DNA from: Flavobacterium sp. NG2
GTDB lineage: Bacteria; Bacteroidota; Bacteroidia; Flavobacteriales; Flavobacteriaceae
Assembly: GCF_034119845.1 (NCBI RefSeq)
Contig: NZ_CP139420.1
Span: forward strand, 598,001 to 662,000
Length of the DNA: 64,000 bases
Direction: 5' to 3'
In this document: positions 9,697 to 20,800 of the stretch, one piece after another
Layout of the letters: every line of letters starts with the position of its first letter
Numbering within the stretch: position 1 is the stretch's first letter
The notes under the pieces: generated by a model
Told to the model about the DNA's origin: nothing
Database searches by the model: none
The model's input: the letters and a program-made list of their open reading frames with translations, nothing else
Program-made: the position numbers and the translations under genes

Positions 9697-11214
9697 ATGC
9701 ACAAACAAACTAAAGTCAAACCCTTATTGGAAAAAACTTTCAACATACTCCGTACTCAAAGTCTGCTTCAAACAAAGACATTTACATTCTACTTAATTAT
9801 CATCATCTCTTGTTCGATGTTGATATTAATAAATTTTTATACTATTAAAACGTTATCCGCCACAAGGGCATATGTCAATGGTGAATCTCATTACTCTAAG
9901 GGTCATAAATGCGCTGTAATCAATTTGATAACGCACCTACTTACTGGAGAAAAAAATTACTGGATAAACTTTAAAAAAGACTTAAGCATTCCTTTAGGCG
10001 ATGCAAAAGCACGTATTTCACTTCAAAAAAACCTTGATGATGAAATTGTTAGAGAAGGCTTTAGAGAAGGGAGAAACCATGAAGAGGACATAGATGATAT
10101 GATCTGGCTTTTTAAAAATTTTAAATCTTTTCCATTTTTCAAAAAAGCAGTAATTGAGTGGGAGAAAGGAGATTACTTAAATAATCAACTTTACAAAATT
10201 GGACTTGAAATAAATTCGAGGCTTCAAAAAGAGAAACTAGACAGAAAAGAAAAGCGTGGTTATTTATCTCGAATAATGGCTCTTACACATGAGTCTAATA
10301 TCAATCAAGATGCTTTTTCGGAGTCCTTTGGTTATGGCACTAGAAAAATCAAAAAATATCTCTTATTTACCAATATTTTTTTCATTTTAATAATTATATG
10401 TTCTGTTAGTTTTTACTATAGTTCAATGATTAAAAAATTAATCTTTTCAAAACAAAAACTCAATAGACGAAAAAAACAACTTAAGTTAATTATAAAAGAT
10501 TTAGAGAATGCAAAAGAAGACCTATCCACGGGAATAATTCAACATAAAAAAATAATAGGCACCATCAGTCATGATATTAGAAGCCCTCTAAAATATATCC
10601 AATTAATATCCAAACACCTCAGTAAAGAAACACTAAAAAACAATGATACCGTTTCAAATAAATATGCCAATTCAATATATAAATCCAGTTCTCAATTATA
10701 TGACTTTACCAAAACATTAATTCAGTACTCCAAAATTTATATGGAGGATAGAGATTATATCCAAAAACCATATTCTATTCACAGCCTATTCGAAAATAAA
10801 AAAGATTTTTTTGAAGAAATGGCATTAAGCAAAGAAATCATAATAAAAAATGTTAGTTGCAAGGATTTACATTCAACAATTAATATTCGAATTATGTCGA
10901 TCATAATACACAACCTACTTGATAACGCCATTAAAAACACTTCTAAAGGTACAATTGAACTAGGAGCTCAATCTGACCAATTTAAAACAACTTATTGGAT
11001 AAAAGATACTGGCATCGGAATGAATCAAGACATAATAGACTATTATACCAACCTATTTAAAAATAGAGATCCTGAAAAATTAATCCTTAGCACTTATGGC
11101 ATTGGCCTTCATTTAGTATTAGAATTATTAATCATTATTAAGGGAAAAATATTCTTCTCAAGTATTCCAAATAAAGGAACTACCATTACAATTGAATTAA
11201 AACATGCGAAATAA
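9697..11214 (+). CDS. Membrane sensor histidine kinase
   Basis: A 505-aa kinase with two membrane segments (residues about 29-50 and 222-245) enclosing a mostly helical, charged periplasmic domain of about 170 residues that I do not recognise. A coiled coil follows (about 245-290). The dimerisation box is TISHDIRSPLKY with phosphoacceptor His292. The ATPase domain has the N box NLLDNAIKN (about 406), the G1 box DTGIGMN (about 437) and the G2 box GIGLHL (about 470). There is no PAS or HAMP domain that I can see. The response-regulator gene starts 27 bp downstream, so the two form a pair. The pair lies between two adhesin modules transcribed in the opposite direction. Control of adhesin expression is a positional guess. 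Confidence 0.88.
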   Translation: MHKQTKVKPLLEKTFNILRTQSLLQTKTFTFYLIIIISCSMLILINFYTIKTLSATRAYVNGESHYSKGHKCAVINLITHLLTGEKNYWINFKKDLSIPLGDAKARISLQKNLDDEIVREGFREGRNHEEDIDDMIWLFKNFKSFPFFKKAVIEWEKGDYLNNQLYKIGLEINSRLQKEKLDRKEKRGYLSRIMALTHESNINQDAFSESFGYGTRKIKKYLLFTNIFFILIIICSVSFYYSSMIKKLIFSKQKLNRRKKQLKLIIKDLENAKEDLSTGIIQHKKIIGTISHDIRSPLKYIQLISKHLSKETLKNNDTVSNKYANSIYKSSSQLYDFTKTLIQYSKIYMEDRDYIQKPYSIHSLFENKKDFFEEMALSKEIIIKNVSCKDLHSTINIRIMSIIIHNLLDNAIKNTSKGTIELGAQSDQFKTTYWIKDTGIGMNQDIIDYYTNLFKNRDPEKLILSTYGIGLHLVLELLIIIKGKIFFSSIPNKGTTITIELKHAK

Positions 11215-11241
11215 AAAGTCATTAACTAAATTATAAAAAAC

Positions 11242-11886
11242 ATGCAGAAAAATATCTTAATTGTTGACGATCATTTAGTAGTTAGAACAGGTGTTTCTAT
11301 AATTTTAGAAGAAAAATTTAAATACCTAAATATCTCAACAACAGAAGACTATAAAGAAACACTAGCAATACTTGATGTTCAAAAGTTTGACTTGATCATT
11401 TTAGACATCAACATTCCAGGTGGAAAAAACACAGGGATGATTTCAGAAATAAAAAAAATTCAACCCTTTGCTAAAATTTTAATTTTCTCAGTATACGATG
11501 AAGAAACTCACGCTTGCCCTTATATTGTTGCAGGGGCTAATGGCTACATCAATAAATTAAGTGACCGAAAGAAAATCATTAAAGCGGTAGACACTATTCT
11601 TAAAACTGGTAATTACCTCACTACTGATATTGTAAATGCGCTTATCAATGCTTCAACTAATAAAGAGACATTCAATCCATTGGATAAACTATCTAAAAGA
11701 GAATTAGAGATTTCCGAATTATTAGTAAAAGGAGATGGTAACATCGAAATAGCTAATAAACTAAACATCCAGTTAACTACTGTAAGTACTCATAAATATA
11801 AAATATACCAAAAACTAAATATTAAAAACATCATAGAATTAATGTCGCTATTCAATAGATCAATTGGTTTATCTAATCAAAATTAA
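11242..11886 (+). CDS. NarL/FixJ-family response regulator
   Basis: A 214-aa protein with an N-terminal receiver domain (NILIVDDHLVVRTG at the start, phosphoacceptor Asp55 in LIILDINIPGG, conserved Lys near 105) and a C-terminal LuxR-type helix-turn-helix (residues about 150-206, LSKRELEISELLVKG and TTVSTHKYKIYQKL). It is presumably phosphorylated by the kinase encoded just upstream and then binds DNA. Its targets are unknown. A hairpin that can terminate transcription from both sides follows the gene. Confidence 0.92.
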   Translation: MQKNILIVDDHLVVRTGVSIILEEKFKYLNISTTEDYKETLAILDVQKFDLIILDINIPGGKNTGMISEIKKIQPFAKILIFSVYDEETHACPYIVAGANGYINKLSDRKKIIKAVDTILKTGNYLTTDIVNALINASTNKETFNPLDKLSKRELEISELLVKGDGNIEIANKLNIQLTTVSTHKYKIYQKLNIKNIIELMSLFNRSIGLSNQN

Positions 11887-11894
11887 ACAAAATA

Positions 11895-11926
11895 AAAAGG
11901 CCATCTTTTTCAAGATGACCTTTCTA
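11895..11926. terminator. Bidirectional terminator
   Basis: The hairpin AAGGCCATCTT / AAGATGACCTT is flanked by an A-run on the left and T-rich sequence on the right. It lies between the convergent response-regulator gene and OmpA-like gene. Confidence 0.75.
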
Positions 11927-11942
11927 TTTATAAATCTATTGA

Positions 11943-13865
11943 TTAGTCTATCGAAATTACGATAAACTCACTACGTCTGTTTAGTTGATGTTCTTCTTCG
12001 GTACATTCAACTCCATCAGCACATTTATTAATCAGCTGATACTCTCCGTATCCTTTTGCTGTTAATCTATCTGCCCTAACGCCTTTACTGATTAACCAAG
12101 CCATAGTAGATTTAGCTCTTCGGTCTGATAATGACTCGTTATATTTAAATGTTTGACGGCTGTCAGTATGCGAACGGATATCAATTTTAATTTGCGGATA
12201 TTGAAGCATTACATCTAATATTTTTTCTAAATCGATAGCCGCATCTTTTCGAATATTGGATTTATCCAAATCAAAATAAATCATTTTAATTCCAAAACAC
12301 TTCGCTAAATCAACTCCAACCGTTAATTCACAACCCTCCTTGTTTAAGGCAATAGGTTGATTAATTTTACCATTAACCTTTGGCACCTCCACAGATGCCT
12401 CATTAGTTTCATAATGCGGTTTTTCAGCTCTTACAGTATATGTTTTTCCACATTCCACATCAAAGTGATAATCACCCGAAGCATTAGCAGAAGTGGTCCC
12501 AATGATTTGATTGTTTCTATCAAACAAACTCACTTTGGCATTAGGTATAGGCATCTTTGTTTCTAAATCAGTAATCGCTCCCATCAGCACTTGACTACAT
12601 CTGATTTCGCTAAACTTATATATATCATCGTATCCTTTTCCGCCAGCTCTATTCGAAGTAAAAAAACCAACTTTACTTTTACTGTCCATAAAGAAACCAA
12701 AATCATCCTGTGTTCCATTGATAGGCGCACCGATATTTTCCACCTTACCAAAACTAGTACCTTCTATTTTGGAAACATAGACATCTAAACCTCCTAACCC
12801 TGGACGTCCATCTGACGAAAAATACAATTTATTATCATCTGAAATAAAAGGGAATGTTTCTCTTCCTTCAGTATTAATCCCAACACCTAAATTAACTGGA
12901 GTTGAATAAGTCCCATCATTATTAATACTTACCTTAAATAAATCCGATTGCCCAACTGTTCCTGGCATATTGGAGGCAAAATACAATTCTTTTTCATCGA
13001 TACTTAATGCTGGATGTGCGACACTATAATCATCGCTATTAAATGGTAATTCCACTACATTTTTCCATTCATTATCTTCCCATGTGGCTTTGTAAATTTT
13101 CAATAAGGTTACACGTTCACTGTTCTTCCCTTTTTTACCATCAATGAAGTTGTTTCGTGTGAAATACATCGTTTTCCCATCACTTGTAAAAACAGGAGTT
13201 GATTCGTGGAATTTAGAATTAATTTTATTGTCAAAAAGTACTGGTTCTTCTAATCTTCCTTCTGGACTAACCTTTGAAGCATATAAATTTGTAAAAGCTT
13301 GATTGGTCCAAGTAAAAACCTTTTTAGAAGCCCCCACTACTTCTCTTGAAGAAGCAAAAATTAATTTATCACCCAAGAAAGTCGTACCATAATCTGAAAA
13401 ACCAGAATTAATTCCTGCATCTTCAATAGCAAAACGACCCGAATTTTCTTTTATCTCTTCTAAATAGTTTTTATCATTCGCGAATAATTTTGCTCTCTGA
13501 TCGTTTCCTGATTTTTTAGTATAAAGTTCTAAAATCTTATCAGCCTTTTTATAATCCCCAATTGACTTTAAACATTGAGCATAACGGTAACAATACTCAC
13601 CTGTTTGATCTTTATTCATATCAAACAACTCCGTGTACCATTTTTCAGCCTTACCTAATTCGGCATTAAAATAATAAGCGTTTCCTAATTTTTGAAACAT
13701 CTTTTCATCTTTATATCCTTTTGCAGCAATACGTTCATAGGTAGCGATAGCATCAATATAAGCAAAGCGTTCGTATTTTTTATCTGCAGCTGCGACACTA
13801 GCTTTCTGAGCAAAACCTTTAGTAAAAACAACTAATAAAAAAGTGATGTATATATAATTTTTCAT
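11943..13865 (-). CDS. OmpA-family protein with TPR, PD40 propeller and peptidoglycan-binding domain
   Basis: A 640-aa protein with a signal peptide ending KGFAQ. Residues about 22-135 are TPR-like. Residues about 150-420 are PD40/WD40-like propeller blades (TPVFTSDGKTMYFTRN, HPALSIDEKELYFAS, TFPFISDDNKLYFSSDG). Residues about 425-505 form a carboxypeptidase-regulatory-like beta domain. Residues about 520-640 are an OmpA/MotB domain (IYFDLDKSNIRKDA, IDIRSHTDSR, NRRSEFIVI). It should be periplasmic and bind peptidoglycan, resembling the PorE-type anchors of T9SS. It is the last gene of the second adhesin module, 11 bp after porP/sprF, and the paralogue of the truncated gene at 1-322. Confidence 0.92.
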   Translation of the reverse strand: MKNYIYITFLLVVFTKGFAQKASVAAADKKYERFAYIDAIATYERIAAKGYKDEKMFQKLGNAYYFNAELGKAEKWYTELFDMNKDQTGEYCYRYAQCLKSIGDYKKADKILELYTKKSGNDQRAKLFANDKNYLEEIKENSGRFAIEDAGINSGFSDYGTTFLGDKLIFASSREVVGASKKVFTWTNQAFTNLYASKVSPEGRLEEPVLFDNKINSKFHESTPVFTSDGKTMYFTRNNFIDGKKGKNSERVTLLKIYKATWEDNEWKNVVELPFNSDDYSVAHPALSIDEKELYFASNMPGTVGQSDLFKVSINNDGTYSTPVNLGVGINTEGRETFPFISDDNKLYFSSDGRPGLGGLDVYVSKIEGTSFGKVENIGAPINGTQDDFGFFMDSKSKVGFFTSNRAGGKGYDDIYKFSEIRCSQVLMGAITDLETKMPIPNAKVSLFDRNNQIIGTTSANASGDYHFDVECGKTYTVRAEKPHYETNEASVEVPKVNGKINQPIALNKEGCELTVGVDLAKCFGIKMIYFDLDKSNIRKDAAIDLEKILDVMLQYPQIKIDIRSHTDSRQTFKYNESLSDRRAKSTMAWLISKGVRADRLTAKGYGEYQLINKCADGVECTEEEHQLNRRSEFIVISID

Positions 13866-13876
13866 GTAACTAATTT

Positions 13877-14803
13877 TTAGAAGAATCGAGGAGAAACAAT
13901 TCGATCGTATTTATTAAACAACTCATATCGTAAGAAAATCTCATGAGACCCTTTGTTAAAATGAGCCAAACGTGTTGTTTCAAAATCATAACTATATCCT
14001 ACGAACCATCCGTCAGTGATTTGAAAGCCTGCCATACCACTAAGTGCCGCACTCCATCGGTATGCTGCTCCTAAAACAAATTTCTCATTAAACATAAAAT
14101 TAAGAGATGCATCTACTTGCAGAGGAGCTCCTTGTGTCATTTTGGTCAAAATGGCTGGCTTAAATTTAATATCACCAGTTAAGTCAAAAACGTGTCCAGC
14201 TGTTAAAAAATAATGCAAACGTTCTTTAGCGATATAGCTAACTGAGCCATTACCTGCATATCTATCAAAATGTTTGGTTTCGATAAAATTAGGAATAGAC
14301 AAACCAATATATGTGTTATCGGAATAAAAGTAAATTCCAGCTCCTATGTTGGGCGAAAATTTATTATCAATACTCGCTTCGAAACTATTATCTGGTGTCA
14401 AATAAGTCAATTTATTAAAATCAATATCCAATAGATTGACCGAAGCTTTTAATCCAAATGCTAATTTATATCTTTCTGAAGTTTGAATATTGTAAGAGAA
14501 ATTAACACCTATATCCGTTTCATCAGAAGGGCCAATTTTATCATTCAGAATAGAAACACCAAACCCCATATCCCCCCCATTGATAGGTGTATGTAACGAT
14601 ACATTATTAGTAGTAGGCGCTCCTTCCAAGCCTACCCATTGGGTGCGGTGTAATGCAAAAATGCTCATTTTTTCTCTCATTCCAGCATAGGCAGGATTGA
14701 CTGCCATAGTATTGTACATATATTGCGTAAACTGTGAATCTTGTTGAGCGTAGCTAATGCTTGTAAGAAGCATTAAAACCAGTATTGATAATTTATTTCT
14801 CAT
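13877..14803 (-). CDS. PorP/SprF family type IX secretion membrane protein (second copy)
   Basis: A 308-aa protein with a signal peptide ending ISYAQ. It has the family motifs FTQYMYNTMAVNPAYAG, HRTQWVGLEGAP, SHEIFLRYEL and a terminal PRFF. It is predicted to be an outer-membrane beta-barrel that assists export or surface retention of a type B T9SS cargo. It lies between the 3535-aa adhesin (43 bp upstream) and the OmpA-like gene (11 bp downstream), the same order as in the first module. It is a full-length but diverged homologue of the copy at 333-1247, so the duplication is old compared with the repeats inside the adhesins. Confidence 0.93.
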   Translation of the reverse strand: MRNKLSILVLMLLTSISYAQQDSQFTQYMYNTMAVNPAYAGMREKMSIFALHRTQWVGLEGAPTTNNVSLHTPINGGDMGFGVSILNDKIGPSDETDIGVNFSYNIQTSERYKLAFGLKASVNLLDIDFNKLTYLTPDNSFEASIDNKFSPNIGAGIYFYSDNTYIGLSIPNFIETKHFDRYAGNGSVSYIAKERLHYFLTAGHVFDLTGDIKFKPAILTKMTQGAPLQVDASLNFMFNEKFVLGAAYRWSAALSGMAGFQITDGWFVGYSYDFETTRLAHFNKGSHEIFLRYELFNKYDRIVSPRFF

Positions 14804-14846
14804 CTTTTTCTATTTAAAATCCAAAGAGTTTTTCTTATGATTTTGA

Positions 14847-17800
14847 TTATCTATTTAAATATAAGTATCCTGCTTTTTCATGAAGATTAGCTTCACTATC
14901 CTTATATCTGAATACATAGTAATATGTCCCTGTAGGTAATTCAGTAGATTGACTTACTGTAACTCTACCCTCTGAAACTCCTTTAAATGCTCGGTCAGTA
15001 TTGTTATAATTGTCTCTTTCAAAAACAAGTACTCCCCAACGGTTATAAATTTGAACGTTATTATCAGGATAACAATCCAATCCACTAATATAAAACACAT
15101 CATTATCACCGTCTCCGTTAGGCGAAACTGCTTTAAACGGAATAACTTCACAACCTATAACACCTCCAATTATTGGCAGGTCAACAACATAAGTGGATTC
15201 ATCGGTTGCTAAAGCACCTCTAGCATCAACACCTCTTACCGAAGCTTGATTAGAAACAGCTAATGCAATTATATCATCCCTTGTAATTACATAAGTCGCA
15301 GTGTATGCTGATGTGTTAACTTGACCAACATTTAACACTGGAATCGTATTCCCTGAAAGCACTAATCCAGGCATTAAGTCGGTTACCGAAACATTAAATA
15401 AGGCAACGTTACCAATATTTTTAATTTCAAATTGGTACGTAATTGTTTCACCAACTTGTGTAAATCCATCTTTATTTTCATCATTAAAAATTCCTGTTTT
15501 AATAATACTGATAGCTGGAGTTCTCACTAATTCTACAATCGTACAATCCAAACACGTTGGTTCTTTTGGACAGGTTGCACAAGGTGTTGGGTCTGTCGAA
15601 GTTCCTGTAACTGGAGTTCCTTTTGGAGGCGTTCCTGTTGCTGTAGCTAAGTTGTACACAATTCCTTCATCAATATCATTTTGAGTAACAGTATGAACAG
15701 CTGTAAAAGTTGTACTGTCAACCGCACCAACAGTTAAACTAGCAATTGGCCCTCCTGATACGGTAGCATTGTTATCCGTTACAGTAACATTCATTAATGG
15801 TACATTTCCTGTATTGCGAATTACAAAATTGTAAACAATAACATCTCCTACATTCGTTATTCCATCGTTATTCTTATCCTCATATTTACCATCTTTTGTG
15901 ATTGAAATACTTGGCATTTGTTTCAATTCGGTCATCGTACAATCCAAACAAGTTGGTTCTTTTGGACAAGTTGCACAAGGTGTTGGGTCTGTCGAAGTTC
16001 CTGTAACTGGAGTTCCTTTTGGAGGTGTTCCTGTTGCTGTAGCTAAGTTGTACACAATTCCTTTGTTGATATCCTCCTGAGTAACGGTATGAACAGCTGT
16101 AAAAGTTGTACTGTCAACCGCGCCAACAGCTAAACTAGCAATTGGCCCTCCTGATACGGTAGCATTGTTATCCGTTACAGTAACATTCGTTAATGGTACA
16201 TTTCCTGTGTTGCGAACTACAAAATTGTAAACAATTACATCTCCTACATTCGTTATTCCATCGTTATTCTTATCCTCATATTTACCATCTTTTGTGATTG
16301 AAATACTTGGCGTTTGTTTCAATTCAGTCATCGTACAATCCAAACAAGTTGGCTCTTTTGGACAAGTTGCACAAGGTGTAGGATCTGTCGAAGTTCCAGT
16401 AACTGGAGGCCCTTGTGGAGGCGTACCTGTTGCAGTAGCTAAGTTATACACAATTCCTTTATTGATATCGTCCTGAGTAACGGTATGAACAGCCGTAAAA
16501 GTTGTACTATCAACCGCGCCAACAGCTAAACTAGCAATTGGTCCTCCTGATACTGTTGCATTGTTATCCGTTACAGTAACATTCGTTAATGGTACATTTC
16601 CTGTGTTGCGAACTACGAAATTGTAAACAATTACATCTCCTACATTCGTAATTCCATCGTTATTCTTATCCTCATATTTACCGTCTTTTGTGATTGAAAT
16701 ACTTGGCGTTTGTTTCAATTCGGTCATCGTACAATCCAAACAAGTTGGTTCTTTTGGACAGGTCACACAAGGTGTAGGATCTGTCGAAGTCCCTGTAACT
16801 GGTGTTCCTTTTGGAGGTGTTCCTGTTGCAGTTGCTAAGTTGTACACAATTCCTTTATTGATATCGTCCTGAGTAACGGTATGAACAGCCGTAAAAGTTG
16901 TACTGTCAAACGCGCCAACAGCTAAACTAGCAATTGGTCCTCCTGATACTGTTGCATTGTTATCCGTTACAGTAACATTCATTAATGGTACATTTCCTGT
17001 GTTGCGAACTACAAAATTGTAAACAATTACATCTCCTACATTCGTAATTCCATCGTTATTCTTATCCTCATATTTACCATCTTTTGTGATTGAAATACTT
17101 GGCGTTTGTTTCAATTCGGTCATCGTACAATCCAAACAAGTTGGCTCTTTTGGACAAGTTGCACAAGGTGTAGGATCTGTCGAAGTTCCAGTAACTGGAG
17201 GCCCTTGTGGAGGCGTACCTGTTGCAGTAGCTAAGTTATACACAATTCCTTTATTGATATCGTCCTGAGTAACGGTATGAACAGCCGTAAAAGTTGTACT
17301 ATCAAACGCGCCAACAGCTAAACTAGCAATTGGTCCTCCTGATACTGTAGCATTGTTATCCGTTACAGTAACATTCGTTAACGGCACATTTCCTGTGTTG
17401 CGAACTACAAAATTGTAAACAATTACATCTCCTACATTCGTAATTCCATCGTTATTCTTATCCTCATATTTACCATCTTTTGTGATTGAAATACTTGGCG
17501 CTTGTTTCAATTCGGTCATCGTACAATTCAAACAAGTTGGCTCTTTTGGACAGGTCACACAAGGTGTAGGATCTGTCGAAGTCCCTGTAACTGGGGTTCC
17601 TTTTGGAGGTGTTCCTGTTGCAGTTGCTAAGTTATACACAATTCCTTTATTGATATCGTCCTGAGTAACGGTATGAACAGCCGTAAAAGTTGTACTATCA
17701 ACCGCACCTACAGCTAAAATAGCAATTGGACCTCCTGATACTGTAGCATTGTTATCCGTAACGGTAACGTTAGTCAATATTGCACCACCCGTATTCTTAA

Positions 17801-20800
17801 CAACAAATTTGTATAAAATCTGGTCACCTACATTTACAATTTTATCACCATTAAAGTCATTATAAACCCCATCTTTGGTAATAGAAATTGACGGTTCATA
17901 TACATTTACGGTCACTTTCGCTTCGTCACAGTTCGTTGGGTTGGTTATTTCACAAATTTTATAGATGAGTTCATAACTACCTGCTGGAGTTCCCGCAGCT
18001 ACTTTTACAGTTGTTCCGTCTAAGGTGATTCCTGTATTGGTTGCGCTTACAAAAGTCGTGTTCACTTTGATTGGGTCAACAATTACTCCGTTTAATTTAT
18101 CATTTGTTAATACGTTTGCAAAAGCAGTTCCACCTGTAAATCCGTTTACCGCTGTTCCTGCATCGTCAATAGCATCTATTACTGGTTTGGTAACGGTTAC
18201 GGTGACTACAGCATCATCACAATTGTTTGTATTCAATTTTTCACAAATCTTGTAAACTAATGAGTAGTCTCCTGCTGGTGTACCTGCTGCTACTTTTACA
18301 GTTGTTCCGTCTAAAGTGATTCCTGTGTTTGTTGCACTTACAAAAGTCGTGTTCACTTTAGCTGGGTCAACAATCGATCCGTTTAATTTATCATTTACCA
18401 ATACGTTTGCTAAAGCTGTCCCACCGTCATATCCGTTTACCGCTGTTCCTGCATCGTCAATTGCTTCAATTGTCGCTGCTGAAACGCTTAAGGTTACTTT
18501 TGCTTCATCACAGTTCGCTGGGTTGGTTTTTTCACAGATTTTATAGATCAGTTCATAATTACCTGCTGGTGTTCCCGCTGCTACTTTTACAGCTGTACCG
18601 TCTAAGGTAATACCTGGATTAGTAGCACTTACAAAAGTGGTATTCACTTTGGTTGGGTCAACAATCGCTCCGTTTAATTTATCGTTTGCTAATACGTTGG
18701 CTAAAGCGGTGCCTCCTGTAAATCCGTTTACAGCTGTTCCTGCATCGTCAATCGCTTCTATTGCTGGTTTGGTAACCGTTACCGTGACAACAGCATCATC
18801 ACAATTGTTTGTATTCAATTTTTCACAAATCTTGTAAACTAATGAGTAGTCTCCTGCTGGTGTTCCCGCAGCTACTTTTACAGCTGTTCCATCTAAGGTG
18901 ATTCCTGTGTTTGTTGCGCTAACAAAAGTCGTATTCACCTTGGTTGGGTCAACAATTGCTCCGTTTAATTTATCGTTTACCAATACGTTTGCTAAGGCTG
19001 TTCCACCTGTAAATCCGTTTACTGAGGTACCTGCATCGTCAATCGCATCGATTTCTGGTTTAGTTACTGTAACAGTTACTTTCGCTTCATCACAGTTCGC
19101 TGGGTTTATTTTTTCACAGATTTTGTAAACCAACTCATAGTTACCTGCTGGAGTTCCCGCAGCTACTTTCACAGCTGTAACATCTAAGGTGATTCCTGTG
19201 TTTGTTGCGCTAACAAAAGTCGTGTTCACTTTGGTTGGGTCAACAATCGCTCCGTTTAATTTATCATTTACCAATACGTTGGCTAAAGCGGTGCCTCCTG
19301 TAAATCCGTTTACAGCTGTTCCTGCATCGTCAATCGCTTCTATTGCTGGTTTGGTAACCGTTACCGTGACAACAGCATCATCACAATTGTTTGTATTCAA
19401 TTTTTCACAAATCTTGTAAACTAATGAGTAGTCTCCTGCTGGTGTTCCCGCAGCTACTTTTACAGCTGTTCCATCTAAGGTGATTCCTGTGTTTGTTGCG
19501 CTAACAAAAGTCGTATTCACCTTGGTTGGGTCAACAATTGCTCCGTTTAATTTATCGTTTACCAATACGTTTGCTAAGGCTGTTCCACCTGTAAATCCGT
19601 TTACTGCGGTACCTGCATCGTCAATCGCATCGATTTCTGGTTTAGTTACTGTAACAGTTACTTTCGCTTCATCACAGTTCGCTGGGTTTATTTTTTCACA
19701 GATTTTGTAAACCAACTCATAGTTACCTGCTGGAGTTCCCGCAGCTACTTTCACAGCTGTAACATCTAAGGTGATTCCTGTGTTTGTTGCGCTAACAAAA
19801 GTCGTATTCACTTTGGTTGGGTCAACAATCGCTCCGTTTAATTTATCGTTTACCAATACGTTTGCTAAAGCTGTTCCACCTGTAAATCCGTTTACTGAGG
19901 TTCCTGCATCGTCAATAGCGTCAATAGTCGCTGCTGAAACGCTTAAGGTTACTTTTGCTTCGTCACAGTTCGTTGGGTTGGTTATTTCACAGATTTTATA
20001 AATGAGTTCGTAACTACCTGCTGGTGTTCCTGCTGCTACTTTTACAGCTGTACCGTCTAAGGTAATACCTGGATTAGTAGCGCTTACAAAAGTGGTATTC
20101 ACTTTCGATGGGTCAACAATCGCTCCGTTCAATTTATCGTTTGCTAATACATTAGGCACTGCAATACCACCAACGATACCATTTACTGGACTACTCGCTA
20201 CATCGTCAATCGCATCAATGATTGGTTTAGTAACCGCTACGGTAACTTTCGCTTCGTCACAGTTTGTTGGATTGGTTATTTCACAGATTTTGTAAACCAA
20301 CTCATAGTTTCCTGCTGGAGTACCCGCAGCTACTTTTACAGCTGTTCCGTCTAAGGTAATACCAACGTTTGTTGCACTTACAAAAGTCGTATTCACTTTC
20401 GTTGGATCAACAATAGCTCCGTTTAATTTATCATTTACCAATACGTTTGCTAAAGCGGTTCCACCCGTAAATCCGTTTACTGAGGTTCCTGCATCATCAA
20501 TCGCATCGATTTCTGGTTTAGTTACTGTAACAGTTACTTTCGCTTCATCACAGTTCGCTGGGTTTATTTTTTCACAGATTTTATAGATCAGTTCGTAACT
20601 ACCTGCTGGTGTTCCCGCTGCTACTTTTACAGCTGTACCGTCTAAGGTAATACCAACGTTTGTTGCACTTACAAAAGTCGTGTTCACTTTGGTTGGGTCA
20701 ACAATTGCTCCGTTTAATTTATCGTTTACTAATACGTTGGCTAAAGCTGTTCCACCTGTAAATCCGTTTACTGCTGTTCCTGCATCGTCAATCGCATCAA

